Shown here: piece after piece, positions 1-11,765 of the stretch
Layout: every line of letters begins with the position of its first letter
Position numbering within the stretch: position 1 is the stretch's first letter
Origin: Pseudisothecium myosuroides
Lineage: Eukaryota; Streptophyta; Bryopsida; Hypnales; Lembophyllaceae
NCBI GenBank assembly: GCA_951799445.1
Contig: OX637288.1
Coordinates: forward strand, 29,987,288-30,051,287
Length of the DNA: 64,000 bases
Reading direction: 5' to 3'
Made by a program: the position numbers and the translations under genes
The notes under the pieces: generated by a model
Database searches by the model: none
Seen by the model: the letters and a program-made list of their open reading frames with translations, nothing else
What the model was told of the DNA's origin: nothing

Positions 1-1850
1 TCTTTTGAAATTGACTTTTTGAGTCCTACCTTGTTGGAGGAATCATGACCCGGGTACACAACTCCCATATTATATTATATGGTATTAATTATAATCACTT
101 ATAATGCATTTTAGTCCAATCTTAAGGGGTATAATTTGTTTTTAACTCCTAAATTTTTTTCATGTTTATCTGAGTCTAATAAACCGCTGCTTCAAAATAC
201 TTGTCTCCAAAGCAAGTCAAAATCTTCATCAATATTTCTTTTTTAAAGAATCTAACTATGGGATACTTTGGCTAACTTGTTCAAGGATGTTGTCCCAAAA
301 TTTTAAAAGTGAATATCTCCACCGATTGCAAGTTCAATGTGCCTAAACTTCAAAATGTACGCTTCTCAAACCCTTCCAAAAGGTGGTGTTCTGTCTTTCA
401 ACAATTTTAGAAAAAGAGCATGTATGTTCTATAATTTGCACATCTTTTTGATATGCTAGGAAATGGATTGAAAATGTATGTTAAAAAAATTTTACCATAA
501 AAAATTTCATATTCATTTTTTTTCAAGAAGTGGTTGCTTTTAGTGATCACTGCATTTCAACTTCAAAAATTTGTAACTAATTCCACAAAGGTCCAAAAAA
601 TATGAAATAACTCAGGTTCAATGCCAATTCCATTTTTCTTTGTACAGAAATTCTCTGAAGATTGTTTCAAGAAGTTTAACTTCCCCCAAAATGCAATCAG
701 CTCTGAATAGGTCGTTTCAAGAGCAGACTACCTTAGTGTTATAATATGGGCCCATTCATTTGAATTGATGAGTTTCTATCTGTACTGTGTACTACGGGAC
801 AACAACGAAGCGATGAGGAACAAAAGGTGGTAATGCCCTGCATGGTACGTAACCACAAGGCAATGAGCCAAAAAAAAAGGTGCTGCAATGTCATGCACAT
901 TCCATGATCCTTACAGAGCCCTTTGCATAACGCTTGCCACAAGTTTATAAGTATAAGGTGGCTCTTGAAGCGGCCATTTAAGAGCTGATTGCCTTTGGGG
1001 GGAAGGTAAACTCATTGAAACAATTTTCAGTTAATTTTCATAGGAAGAAAAATGGAATTGGCATCTAACCCAAGTTGTTTCATATTTTGTGGACTTTTGT
1101 GGAATTAGTTACAAATTTTTGAAGTTGAAATGTAGTAGTCACCAAAAGAGCACCTCCTGAAAAGTACACTATTAATACATTGAAGAAAGCAAAATGTACC
1201 TTTGTGTCATGTTTGCTTTTAGAACGCGGTCAAGTGGGGGTGTAATCTCACCAATGGAGTGCACTCAATAATTTTTGGTTGTAAACATATTCTTGGGTGA
1301 ACAAAAGGAGCCTAAGGTACGTGCATCCACAATCAACATTACCCCCAAATGGAACACTTACAATTAGACAAAAAAAACATTAAAAAAACCCTAGATATTG
1401 AGTGCACAAGATGTACTCATTCTTAAGGATGAAAGATGCCATCATGATTGTTTGGCCTTTAGACTGTGGTTACAACATAAAAAGTATGTATAAATAATGA
1501 AAGATTGCGTGCATGCATGAATGTGAAATATCCTTTGCATTGGGTATAAAATGTATACATGCATGGATATGAAATATGCTTATCACCTTGGAATTTAGAG
1601 CGAAGTTGGCACTTAAAGAAAATTCTATTTTTTTTTGTCTCAAAATAATTTTGCTGTACTCCCACAATTTTCCCCTAGAAACCAAAAATTTATTTTGAGA
1701 CAGAGGGAGTATCTTTTTGTAGCAAGTATGTTTTGGACATCCTCTCTATGAAAATGGATTTTGGATGAATTTTCAATGTGCTGATTGTAGATGTATATAA
1801 CTCATTGTTTTTATGCTCTTATGTTCTCAGAGTGTACATGTACTACACAG
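1..1850. repeat. Duplicated non-coding block, copy 1 (truncated by window edge)
   Basis: Most of this stretch recurs between 19,029 and 24,620. Positions 1-530 match 19,030-19,545, about 290-935 match 22,505-23,165, about 535-1,250 match 21,480-22,215, and about 1,230-1,850 match 24,040-24,620, with only scattered substitutions. It contains halves of AGGTAG-type MITEs (for example the end near 750) and no credible coding sequence. The left boundary lies outside the window. Confidence 0.8.
1620..1714. mobile_element. Stowaway-like MITE remnant
   Basis: Inverted halves built on TTTGTCTCAAAATAA and TTATTTTGAGACAGAGGGAGTA lie about 40 bp apart. The terminal GAGGGAGTA is the reverse of the CTCCCTC end typical of Stowaway elements (Tc1/mariner, TA target). 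A diverged second copy lies at about 24,400-24,480 in the duplicated block. The left terminus is incomplete. Confidence 0.5.
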
Positions 1851-4181
1851 TACAAGGGAGCTATCATAGTGAGTTTTTATCAAGCCAAATGTTTAATTAG
1901 TGCATCTTCCCTCATCAGTCATGAGAAACAAGTTGATATTGATTTTGAAGTGTTCTTCGGGACATGATGACCCAAGCATTCTTTAAACCCTAATGACCCA
2001 AGCAACCTTCTTAAAATAAAAATTGTTTCTAGAAAACACACTACGTTATGAATCCAATGGCGGTAGTGTCCTCAAATTCCGAGTTACACTCCACTTTGTG
2101 AATTTTTTTAAAGTTGAGTGGTGTTGTATAGTTCACAACTCATTTTTTGGTTCAAGTTGGGCATGGACTAAAGACTCAATCAAACAATGCTATTTTTGCC
2201 TACGTCAAAACCTCAAAAACGCCAGATATACCTCAAAAAGGTCAGATCCGAGGAGCTCAAGGAGAAAACAAGTGTCCCATCCTTGTTTTTCTTACAAACA
2301 CTACTTTCATTTTAGTGACCACAATACATTGGTAGCTCCACCATGAATTGAAAAATTCTTGGGATGTTGTGAAATTTCAGATGAGCATTTTCAACTTTCT
2401 TATCTTTCACTGAGCGCAAGTAGTTCATCATTTCAAAATATTCTCATTAAGATAATGCTCCTTCAAAGGACTCTGCCTTGCTTTTCCATTGACCCAAATT
2501 AAACTTCAAACTTAGCCATATCTACTAGAATATGCGGTCAAATAATCTAAATTTTTTTGAGGTGCTCACTCTAAATATGAACTTCAAGATAGTATGAGAA
2601 AATAAATTGCTCAAGTTCTTGGCAATTTTGGTCTGCTTTGAAAGTTTACCCCCTTTGGATCATTAGGGATAAAGACATCTTGAACAGGGCCGTCTTTGGA
2701 TTAGAGTTTTTGACAGAATGATAGATGATTACTTGTTGTGTTCACAAATGAGTATAAATGGCTACCCCATAGAAATTAGAAATTAGGGCCTCAATAAACA
2801 AAATTGGTATAAGATTCATACCATATTGTCACTATCTATTGCCTGCATAAGGGTATTATATTATATTAGCATGGATTCTATTATTAAATTCTTTAGTTTG
2901 TTGAATGTTGTTGGCAATGAAAACACAAAGAACATTTAGTATTTCTAATAGGTACTATAATAGAAATCCCCTACAACAACTACCTTTTTTACCTTTTTAT
3001 ACAAAACATAGGGAATGTGGCCATCGTAGAGAAAGGTGAGACCAGGGAATTTTATAGAGGGGGGAATTTGTGCATTTTTAGTGTTTTTTGAAGATGTCCC
3101 CACGTCTAAATCAACTCAATTTATAATATTCAATATTCTAGAATGTAGATTTATGCCTTCAAAATCTAACTTTAATGTAAATTTAGTGCACATAATCAAT
3201 ACAATTTGTAATTTGGGAGGCTCAAATCTAACTAATATGTAGATTTGAATTTCCAAACTCATTGATTTGTACATTTCAATTTTTTTGATCTAGACCATAT
3301 TTTAATTTTCAGGAACTCAAAATATTAGTAATATGTAGATTTCATTTTTTTGAACATTTTACAATTTCATATATTGTAAAATTTCTAAAGTATCTAAACC
3401 ATACAAACACTACAAAATGATAGATTTCTATGAATAGAATTCATTGCTTCAAAGAATGAGAACTTGCAACTCTTATGTGTCCAACCTCATAGTACCCTTG
3501 ACAATTGACATGGGACAATTGTAAGGTGTAAAATCTACCAAATATTAGGTGGAAATAACATTGAAATGTAAGATGCGTCAATGTGTTGTAAAATCTACCA
3601 ATTTGAATTGCACATGGGGCCCCTACACTACATTTTCAACATAAGCCGTTTTTTTCACAAATTCCTAATAACACTATAGGCGTTGCTTTCATCACAGGAC
3701 AAACTTGAATTCATTTGTGAAGCACACAAAAAATGTGAATCCTCTTGTTTGTTGTGACCTTTCAAATTTGTACATTGTCCAAAGTTTTGATGGAGCATTT
3801 TAGGGTTAATCATTAAAGGACATTTTTGTTCTTTGGAGGGCACGTAAAGAATTCAGATCGGGCAAGTAGGTAAACCGGATTTGCAGGTGAGTGAGAAAAC
3901 CATGATCATGAATATTTTTGCTCTCAATTCAAAGGCCCTCGCTTAGGCACCTTCAACAAACAAACACCTCAATCTACGCATTCAAGAGCCTTATCTCCTC
4001 CAACGATTAGGACTTCACAAAAGAGTGATTGCATTCAATGCCTATAGGGAGGAGGAGAAAATGCAATAATTTTTTAAAAAGAGACGTTGACATTAGCTCC
4101 CGCAATTCCCGTTATTCTCTGGATAGAAGGCATAAGAGGCACAAAATGTAAGCCTTAAGGTTTAAGGCATACTCAAATCAA
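1851..4181. other. AT-rich intergenic DNA without recognisable content
   Basis: No conserved protein motif, RNA gene or paired termini were recognised. Short open frames near 2,023 and 3,036 are low-complexity and frameless in character. I see nothing else in it. Confidence 0.5.
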
Positions 4182-4680
4182 CCACCCCAACTTGTATTGG
4201 GTGCCAATTCATTTCATGGCGCTATTCCTGCCTCGATTCCTGCCCTTGGGCAATTGCTCAGCTGGACCTTTCTGGAAACCATCTGGTGCCATTCTTGATG
4301 AGCTGGCCTACCTCAACAAACTAAGTTCTCTGGGTGTTTTGGAGAACGACCTCATAGGAACCATCCGTGCATGCCTGTTCAGCATGGTGAATTTGCACAC
4401 TCTGAATGTGGACTTCAACAACTTGTCAGGGGTCATCCCAATGGAGGGAAATGGGGCGATGTTTGTAACAGTGAACTTCATTGGAAATCCGCACTTGTGC
4501 ATGGAGGGCTCCAGTGGCTCCAATTTATCTGTCCAGGACTTGACATCTAAGAACCTATTATCATTGCCCGGTTAGAAGGCCAACTCCTGGCCATACAGCA
4601 GCTTGCCATTGCACCAGATGTAGCACCTATATCTACAGCCGGACCTCTAGCCTCTGGTCCTTGTTTTTTGCAAAAATAGA
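4182..4680 (+). pseudogene. LRR receptor kinase fragment, orphan copy of the last repeats
   Basis: The frame from about 4,320 to 4,575 encodes a terminal leucine-rich repeat: LTGTIR-like start, NLHTLNVDFNNLSGVIP, then GNPHLCM, the usual end of an LRR ectodomain just before the juxtamembrane region. The 5' part (about 4,190-4,300) needs another frame to read as an LRR. No kinase domain follows. The block 4,182-5,387 is a close copy of 29,673-30,866 in the larger receptor pseudogene, so this is a segmental or transposon-carried copy and not a gene. Confidence 0.75.
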
Positions 4681-5023
4681 CCTAGAAGACTTGGAGGGGC
4701 AACAACAAAATGTTCCACGCTATAGTTCATCTTGCATGCTACAGACTTCATTGATAATTGTGTAAGAAGGAGCATCACTCCATGGAGCAACTACACAAAT
4801 CGAAATGGAAAAAGTGAAGGCTTCTAGAAAGCATTACATGGCTGTCCAGATTCTAATGGAGAGCAGTACATAAGTGTCCAACTCCAGTCGGAAGGTCTGG
4901 GCCCCCTCCAGAAATTGGAGGTCCGGTTGCCTAATGGCAACAAGCTCTAAAGAGGGCAGAGAGCAAGCATAGATAGTTCTGGTGGGGGTGTTTAGTGTTG
5001 AGGCATTTGTGTTGTTTGTGATA

Positions 5024-5387
5024 AGGTAGAAGCACTAGTACTCAACCACGCCCAACACCCAACCTGAAGGGGTGCTGTATCACCCAACCAAGGTTGGTAT
5101 AGGTTTCCAACCAAACTTGGAATGTGTTTTTCTTTCACTTTTCAAGGTTGGGACTAATAAAGTCATGACACATGTCTCAAAGTAGTGAGCAAGAAAGTAT
5201 AAAGCAATGAGTGGGAAAATAGTTCTTGAATGCTCGGAATTGAAAGACTCTAAATAGTGGCTACTAGTGAAAAGCACTTTTTGATTCCCAAAACTCACTG
5301 TAATTACAATTTTGGGAATAAAATTTTGAAAATTGTGCAATCCCCATATTTCCTATCTTCCTACATGGGAAAAAACTTCCACCACAA
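5024..5387. mobile_element. AGGTAG-type MITE, right end lost (copy of 30,501-30,925)
   Basis: It begins AGGTAGAAGCACTAGTA after a TA dinucleotide, exactly as the full element at 30,501-30,925. The similarity stops at about 5,387, before the expected inverted right terminus. The element was therefore present before the block was copied, or the copied block ended inside it. Confidence 0.65.
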
Positions 5388-6957
5388 TACAGAAACATGA
5401 ATTTCCAAAAATTTAGGCCCTTTTCACGCCCCCATTTTAGCCTCTATTGAAGGAATTGTGAAACTTTTTTTAAAGATGTTTGTTGAAGGAAAGATGTCCG
5501 TACGGATGTTTTATATATATATATATACCCAATCAAATTTTAAAAACTCATCACCAATATTTTTCTATGAATTTTCAAGTAAAACCATGAAAAAAATTTG
5601 AAAAATTCACCAAAAATGGAGTTTGGGGTTTTGGAAACTGAAAATTGGAGGGGACATTAAACCCATCTCACAAAGTGAGCTAGTAGGGTGGAATTTACCG
5701 GGGGAAAAATGTAGGAATTTTTTATTTGCTACAATTTTTTTTTCAAATTCTGAATTTATATTTGCAATCAGAGATTCCAAAATAGTTTTAAGAGGTCTAC
5801 AACATACTCTAGACGCAGCCCCAAATAGGGGGCTTTTTTTTACTTTTACCCTCAAAATCACAAAATTTACCCCGTTGGTTATACTTTGTAGGACAAATTT
5901 AACATCTTGTAAAAATTTGGTTTGCTTGAGGGGGATTGTGTTGGATACAAAGGTTGATTGAGGGAACCAAGAAATGTCAACTATATACATTCTAACTAAG
6001 AACATATCCACTAGTTCACTTCAAAGTGGATACACCAGATCATGGGTGCAATGTATCAGGGGAGATGAAGGGCGTGCCTTTTCTCCACAGCCGTACTAGA
6101 AGCGTGATATATTCCAAATTCCAATGCAGTATTTCAGATACCAATGTAGCTGCAGGTCACAACTACGCAACGCACTAATGTTTACTGCTTTTTTATTAGT
6201 TGGGTTGGGCTTTGTCTCTGGCAGCTGCCATTGAAAACTGTGCTGTTGCTCATGATCTGCACATGCCTAACACAAAATGACCCTGTAGCTTGCAGTGCCG
6301 CAAGCACTTTTTAGGGAGGCTGAGTGAAAAAAAGGGACAATTGGTCAACTAGTGGGACAGATGACATTAGAGAAAATTTGGACTCTCGGGAGGGCCGCTA
6401 ACATGTGCCGGAAGGGACCTAGGATAACATTTATTTTGGTCGCGCAGAATTTTTTCCCCTATTGTCGCTCATTGTCAGCACAACCAAATGTCAGAGCATT
6501 AAAATCACAAACATTAATAATAAAATGGAAACCAGGTGGAGGTAGTTATTGTTGTACTATATATGTGCAGTCAAAAACCAAAGTATTGCCCATAGTCGCC
6601 TCTCCTGACATCTCCGGAATAAATGTGGAGGCATCGCACGCTTCTTCTCCTTGTGACAGTCGCGATATTCACACAAGCTGACTCGTATCTTTTGTCAGAA
6701 TTTTTGTCCTTTTTCTAGCTTCGTAGGGCCTTTGATATAGACTGGCTTGTCAAAGCCTCGCGGCCCTCTGGAGAGTCCAAATTTTCTCTAATGTGAACCC
6801 CGAGCATGCCAAACCTGTTTGGCGTGCCCCGGTAGAGATGCTCTAATGCCAAGAAAATTGAAGAGTGCAAATAGGGGGTCAACCTTTGTCGGAGGGCACT
6901 GTACAACACATCTCTGCTTGTCTGTACAGTAGTGTACAACACAGCAACAATCAGAGG
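5388..6957. other. Intergenic DNA with a foldback-family copy and a short TA repeat
   Basis: Positions 5,514-5,528 are a short TA microsatellite. About 5,650-5,900 is a diverged copy of the 6,958-7,213 foldback element (shared GGAATTTTTTATTTGC and GGGGGCTTTTTTT segments). The remainder, including 6,000-6,950, shows no recognised gene; open frames there are not protein-like. Confidence 0.5.
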
Positions 6958-7213
6958 ACACTAAATCCTCCATTCAAAGTGGGCCCTGCGGGCTTAATTT
7001 ATCCTTAGGAAAAACGCAGGAATTTTTTATTTGCCACATACAATTTGTTTTGCAAATTCTGAATTCATATTTACAATCAGAGGCCCCAAATTAGCTAGGT
7101 GAGGCCTACAATATACTCTAGACACGGCTCAAATTAGGGGGCTTTTTTACTTTTACCTCCGAAAAACACAAAATTCACCCTACTGGTCCCACTTCAAATG
7201 GAGGATTTAGTGT
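6958..7213. mobile_element. Foldback MITE with ACACTAAATCCTCC termini
   Basis: A 256-bp unit bounded by roughly 26-bp inverted repeats: left ACACTAAATCCTCCATTCAA, right its complement with two or three mismatches, continuing into AGTGGG. It has no coding capacity. Related sequence occurs at 5,650-5,900, 7,408-7,547 (inverted), 44,274-44,700 and 59,810-59,970. No target duplication is clear. The CACTA start is suggestive, but superfamily assignment is open. Confidence 0.7.
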
Positions 7214-7407
7214 GCTGCGAGAGTGACTGAAGTTGGTCTCTTACAATTATTACTTGTACTCTTCTTGTGTTTTTTAATACAATGGTCACCTTTTTAAAAA
7301 AAATTAAAAAGTTGGTCTCTTACGGGTGAGGCTTTGCTAAACGTAAAACCTTGATTGGTCCAAAGGAAACATGGAAACCTCGTGCACATCATGGATTGTT
7401 GCACGCT

Positions 7408-7547
7408 ACAATAAATCCTCCATTCAAAGTGGGACCAACCGGGAGAATTTTGTGTTCTCAAGGTAAATGTAAATAACAAGCCCCTACTTTGTGCCTTGTT
7501 TAGGGTATGTGTCAGAAATAAAGAATTTCTGCATTTTTCCCACAAGG
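7408..7547. mobile_element. Partial inverted copy of the ACACTAAATCCTCC foldback element
   Basis: It starts AAATCCTCCATTCAAAGTGG and then reads as the reverse complement of the right half of the 6,958-7,213 element (AATTTTGTG, then AAGCCCCTACTTTGTGCC). The copy is abutted by the next MITE at 7,550. Confidence 0.6.
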
Positions 7548-7549
7548 TA

Positions 7550-7842
7550 AGGTAGGGGGCTGTAAAAGCAACCTGTCTCTAAAAGCGATTTGGTAGATTT
7601 TGCCTCTAACATGTATTAGAAGTGTACATTTCAGGAGAGGGTCGCTTTTAGAAACCACTGTGTTTTCAGCTTCAAAAATTCATAACTAATTCCATGAATG
7701 TCCAAAAAATATGAAACGACTTGGGTTAGATGCCAATTCCATTTTTCTTACCACGAAAATTTACTGAAAATTGTTTCAAGGAGTTTAGCTTCCCCCAAAA
7801 TGCAATCAGCTCTTAAAGTGTCGCTTTTAGAGCCACCTACCT
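7550..7842. mobile_element. AGGTAG-type MITE, TA target duplication
   Basis: A 293-bp element starting AGGTAGGGGGCTGTAAAAGC and ending in CTACCT, flanked by TA at 7,548-7,549 and 7,843-7,844. The interior shares AATTCCATTTTTCTT and TCCAAAAAATATGAAACGAC blocks with the elements at 21,924 and 23,597. A TA target and short inverted ends fit a Tc1/mariner-type non-autonomous family. Confidence 0.7.
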
Positions 7843-7844
7843 TA

Positions 7845-8320
7845 AATTTGGCCCGCAAGGCCCACTTCGAGTGTCCTCCCCTGGCTACAATTCCTTACAG
7901 AATTTGTCATCTGTATGGCGCACCTTAATTTGCTTGTCTGTAGTTTGTACAACAACAATTGCAATGCTGTCTTCAGATGATGTGCACAAGATTTCCATGT
8001 TTCCTTTTGGGGCAAGCAGAACGGCAAATCCGACAGCCCATCACTTGAAAAGAGAGATACAACATCTAGCTAGGGACTAAACAAGGTTATCAGGTTCAGC
8101 ATATATAGTGCGCACTGAAGAAGCGACCAACTTCAGTGTCTCGATCCTTTGTGAAGTCGGTTTGAGCTTCCTAATCAACATCTCGGCAGGACTGAATCTG
8201 TGCGCAGGTAATAGTCGTCTCTACAGCTTTGAGTTATTAACCTTTCTAGTGTACGTGTGAGCTCAGAATAGTTGAGTGGTATACAGTGCATCTCAGATAG
8301 CGGATTTCCCTGCGATTCTC
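7845..8320. other. Intergenic DNA before the solo LTR
   Basis: No recognised gene or repeat was found. The target duplication of the following element begins at 8,321. Confidence 0.4.
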
Positions 8321-8766
8321 ACAGTTGTGGGAGTACGTAACATCCGGAAAATCCCAAATAGCAAACAAAGTAGAGATAAAAGTAGCAGAACTTTTTCAAT
8401 TTTTGCATTAGATTACGGAATTAAGACCTAGATACGAGGATTAGAAATTAGTCCTTTCCTAGAAAAGATAAAACTCTATTTAGGTTACGCAGTCGTCCGG
8501 AAACCATAGCTGGAAAGCCAGAAAGTTCCAGATAGTAGGGACCTACCGCCTAGGTTCCGGCTAGGGAACTTACGGGAACTTTTTCTGCGGCGGGAACTTA
8601 GGGTTCCGCCAAGTACTTAAACCCCACCGCCAGCCTCATTCTTCCTCTTTTCCCCGTGCTTCTCCACGGCGCGTTAGAAGAGAGAAAGAGTGGTGAGTTA
8701 GGGCGTGATAGGGAGAGAAAGGGAGGAAGGTGCCGATTGCACCGGATTGTCCTAGCCGTCGGTGAG

Positions 8767-10669
8767 ATGGCAGAAGCGAGTGAAGTCCGGAGGCCGGTAG
8801 TGTCAGCCAGGGGTATACGCCTTCTTATTCCTTCTGATCCGGAGCGCCTGAAGGAGTTAGAAAAGGACCTAGAGATCATGGGGTGTCTAGGTTTTATAAA
8901 ACGGCCGTGGAACATCCGGAGCAAAGGCATGATTGACGAACTCGTTTCCGGAGTTGGCAATCAGTTCGATTTGACTCTTAGGGGTCGTTCTAGGGCCTGG
9001 ACTCTGGAGCTGTGGACAAAGGAGTACTTTACGCCAACTAGAGGATCCGGGATAGCAGCCCGGATAGATAGTTACGCCGTTTATGTATTCCCGGATCATG
9101 CGGATTCCAAGGAGGGGAACACCGCGAGTGACTATAAGAGTTTCCGGGATGGGCAGTTGTTAGCATTCCTCATCCCAATTTTGTATCCGGAAAAGCCCAC
9201 CCGGATTACAATGACTGTGGCAAATACCATTTTTGGAGCTCTAGGAGATAGGGAGACTCCGGCTCCTAGACCAGTCAGTTGGGAAGTGATCATTCACTCC
9301 GTAGTGGAAAAATTAGCGGTGAATATCGCTAATAAAAAGTCCAATCCGATTAGCCCATACCTTTATCATTTATATCACTCAGAGGATGCGCTGACCGGAC
9401 CGGAAATGACCATGTACTGGAAAGGAGAAAATCTTCTGAAATACGGACTGCCCGCGGAAGATGAACCGGACGAGCCGGAAGCGGAGCATGCGTCACCAAA
9501 TGTTGCAGGGACGCGCCGGAAGTCTACTGATCCGGGTTCTCGAGGGAAACAAGAGGCCGAAGAGGTGGACCAACCCCAGAACCCGCTTTCGGAAACGGAT
9601 CAGTTCGAGGCCACTATCAACTGGCTGAGAGCCACCAAGGGGCAGAACGAGAGGATGTCGGCCCTGATTCGGAACATGTGCGAAAAGTTGGGTGTAACAG
9701 AAGAAGCTCAGATCCTGGGGGCTTTGACGGAAAGGCCGGATTCGAAAGCAGTGAAGCAGCTGGAAGACTAGATCCTAACCTTGGAGCAAGAACGCGACCG
9801 GTTCCAAGAGCAAGCGGCATGGGCGGACAGAGAGAAGACTGCCGCCGAAGCAAAGGAGGGAGAAGCCATCGACTGGTCCGGAATGTCCGGACCCTGTTTG
9901 ACAATCCGGCAAATGTACTTGCCAGGGCCACGCTCTGGAATTCCAAGATCAAAGGTGGTCAGCATCAAAGGTGGTCAGCATCCTGGTGGACTTCGAAGTC
10001 CGGATTGAAGAAATATTGAAGGAAGTCCGGCAGTTATTGAGAAATCTTGATCCGCTTGAGGGATTAGATCAGGGTCTTTTTGACCTGGGTCAGGATCTCC
10101 AAGAAGGAGGAGCACAAAACCAACCTTCCTCAGCCAAGAGCAGGTCAGCCGCCGGAACATCAATGGCCGGAACACCATCGGCCCTAAAGAAGCGTTCGTT
10201 GATGAAGCAGTTTACAGGATCTCGACCGGATCCAGAAACTTCCTCGGGTACAACGCCGGTGAAGAACGGGGCTCCAGTCGTACCAGCTGGAAGGACTGCA
10301 TCGGTGGCAAATCTCTTTCCTGACTGACCGGTTACTTCCACTTTCCGGGAACCAGCCTTACCTGGAACGGTGCTGAATCCGGCTCGGACGAATCCGGTGA
10401 GTTTTACTCACATGCTCCAGCCCATGCTCCAAACGCCCACACCGTCCCAGCTCATTGATCTTACTGTTCCAAAACCAAGGGGACGACGGTTGCTGAACGA
10501 GACGGATCCGGAATCGAAAGAGGAAGGGGACGAAGACACGACCCAATCGGAGGAGGAGTTGCGTCATCCCCGGACCCAGTCGAAGGCGAAGACCACCCCG
10601 CCCAAGAAGTCAGGTGGATTGCCATCTCAGGGTAGCACTTCTGTAAAGAAAGCCAGGAGGAATAGGTGA
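8767..10669 (+). pseudogene. Broken ORF of unknown function inside the LTR
   Basis: The first ATG in frame is 8,767 (MAEASEVRRPVV). The frame runs to a TAG at 9,769-9,771, giving 334 residues. The same frame continues past the stop with a coiled-coil-like stretch (TLEQERDRFQEQAAW). At about 9,954-9,985 a 16-bp unit, AAAGGTGGTCAGCATC, is present twice. Removing one copy joins the first frame to the one that runs on to a TGA at 10,325-10,327 and then to 10,669. The ancestral product would have had about 630 residues: a globular N-terminal half (about residues 1-250), an acidic linker, a coiled coil, and a C-terminal part rich in S, P, K and E ending in a basic KKARRNR. I do not recognise the family. 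It resembles transposon-borne gag-like or coiled-coil proteins of plants only in general character. Confidence 0.7.
9954..9985 (+). repeat. 16-bp tandem duplication that shifts the reading frame
   Basis: Two perfect copies of AAAGGTGGTCAGCATC stand head to tail. Because 16 is not a multiple of three, the second copy switches translation from the frame of 8,767 to the frame that ends at 10,327. Confidence 0.85.
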
Positions 10670-11411
10670 CTAGTTAGGGTAGCAGTAATAATAGTTAGGA
10701 TTTTTACCGTATAGTAGTTCCGGACCTTTAGGAGTTTAACGGTTTCCTGGTATTTTCGGAACGGTCCTCAAGGCCGTTGCCTTTTTGCTTTTTGTTTTTT
10801 GTTCGGCCGTTGGCCGGTTTTTCTGGTGGCCGTTTGGGCTGCCTTTCTGTGGGTTTTTAAGGGCAGGCCGGCTTGTTGGCCTATCATTCCTTTTCCTTGT
10901 ATATTTAATCTGAGGCATTCAGGAAAGCACTTGTGGATTATTCTCTTGCGTATCGCGTCTATAGTCACTTGTATGGATGTGTAAGTGAGGGTGTACAAGG
11001 GGAGGAATCTGGATTCTTGGACTGCCGGATTAGGCTAAGTGTGTTTTGCAGATGAGTTTTAGATTTGCGCAGTGAGAAAGTGGCGCCTTTAAATCGCTGG
11101 TACGGTAATCCGGTGGAGGCCAAGGAGTGGTCCGGAAGCTAGTCCGGAATTTGCAGGGGCGATTCCGTGCGGAGATAGGCGACCGCCAGAGGAATATTTC
11201 CACCCACCGGAAGGCTAGTCAACCTCATGAGCGGTCGAGAGCTTGGAAGTCATTCCCTTAGTTCGGGAAGCCCGGTATCCGTCGTTGTAGTAAGGAGGAC
11301 CTAACGCTACCCTGTGTGACCAACTTTCCGGATAGGCCATCCGGGATGTTGTGAGGATGCCACCCTGTTTACTCAACTAGATCTATTCTTGGGTTGTATT
11401 TTGTTTGTATT

Positions 11412-11417
11412 AATAAA
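11412..11417 (+). promoter_or_regulatory. Candidate polyadenylation signal of the solo LTR
   Basis: AATAAA sits in ATTAATAAAGGTTGTGG on the coding strand of the LTR ORF, about 345 bp before the 3' end. This is where an R-region poly(A) signal would be expected. Confidence 0.4.
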
Positions 11418-11765
11418 GGTTGTGGCAAGTTTAGAGTGGTGCAGTTCCCAACCCCTCGGAAAGAGCAAGTGAGGAACCCTCTGAGGGTAAAACAGAGGTA
11501 TAGAAAACCAATTTGTCAGAGAGTCGGAACCGGAAGACCGGATAGTGCCGGATCCGAAAGAGAATCCGGGAAGAAAGTAGTTCCGAACGAGAGTTTATGT
11601 GTTGTACGGACCCCTCTTGAAGCGGTCAAAATCCAAAAACTTAAAGGTCTAAGGAACCTAAGATTGAGATAACGTCTGGAATCTCCTGGGACGATAACTT
11701 GTGTCATTTTAGCACGTTTTTGTTGATAAAGATACTTACGCCTAGATTACGCGTACGACAACAGT

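Larger units (their letters stand above)
8326..11760 (+). mobile_element. Solo LTR of 3,435 bp carrying an internal ORF
   Basis: The element starts TGTGGGAGTACG and ends CGTACGACA, giving TG...CA ends with a short imperfect inverted repeat. ACAGT stands directly on both sides (8,321-8,325 and 11,761-11,765), a perfect 5-bp target duplication as expected of retroviral-type integration. No second LTR, primer-binding site or polypurine tract adjoins it, so it looks like a solo LTR left by recombination. AATAAA lies at 11,412-11,417, about 345 bp before the 3' end, consistent with R/U5. The element is more GC-rich than its surroundings and densely filled with CCGGA/TCCGG. Against this reading, an LTR with a gene-sized ORF is unusual, and a DNA transposon with TGT...ACA ends remains possible. 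Confidence 0.75.

Noticed and set aside
5607..6011. Open frames on both strands over the foldback copy
   Set aside because: They arise from a repeated non-coding element whose other copies do not keep the frame.
9617..9952. Alternative frame (VRTLFDNPANVLARATLW) in the solo-LTR ORF region
   Set aside because: Removing the 16-bp duplication joins the first frame, not this one, to the downstream frame, so I kept the first frame; the alternative is not excluded absolutely.
8326..11760. Complete LTR retrotransposon
   Set aside because: No direct terminal repeats, PBS, polymerase or integrase motifs were found, so a solo LTR is the better reading.
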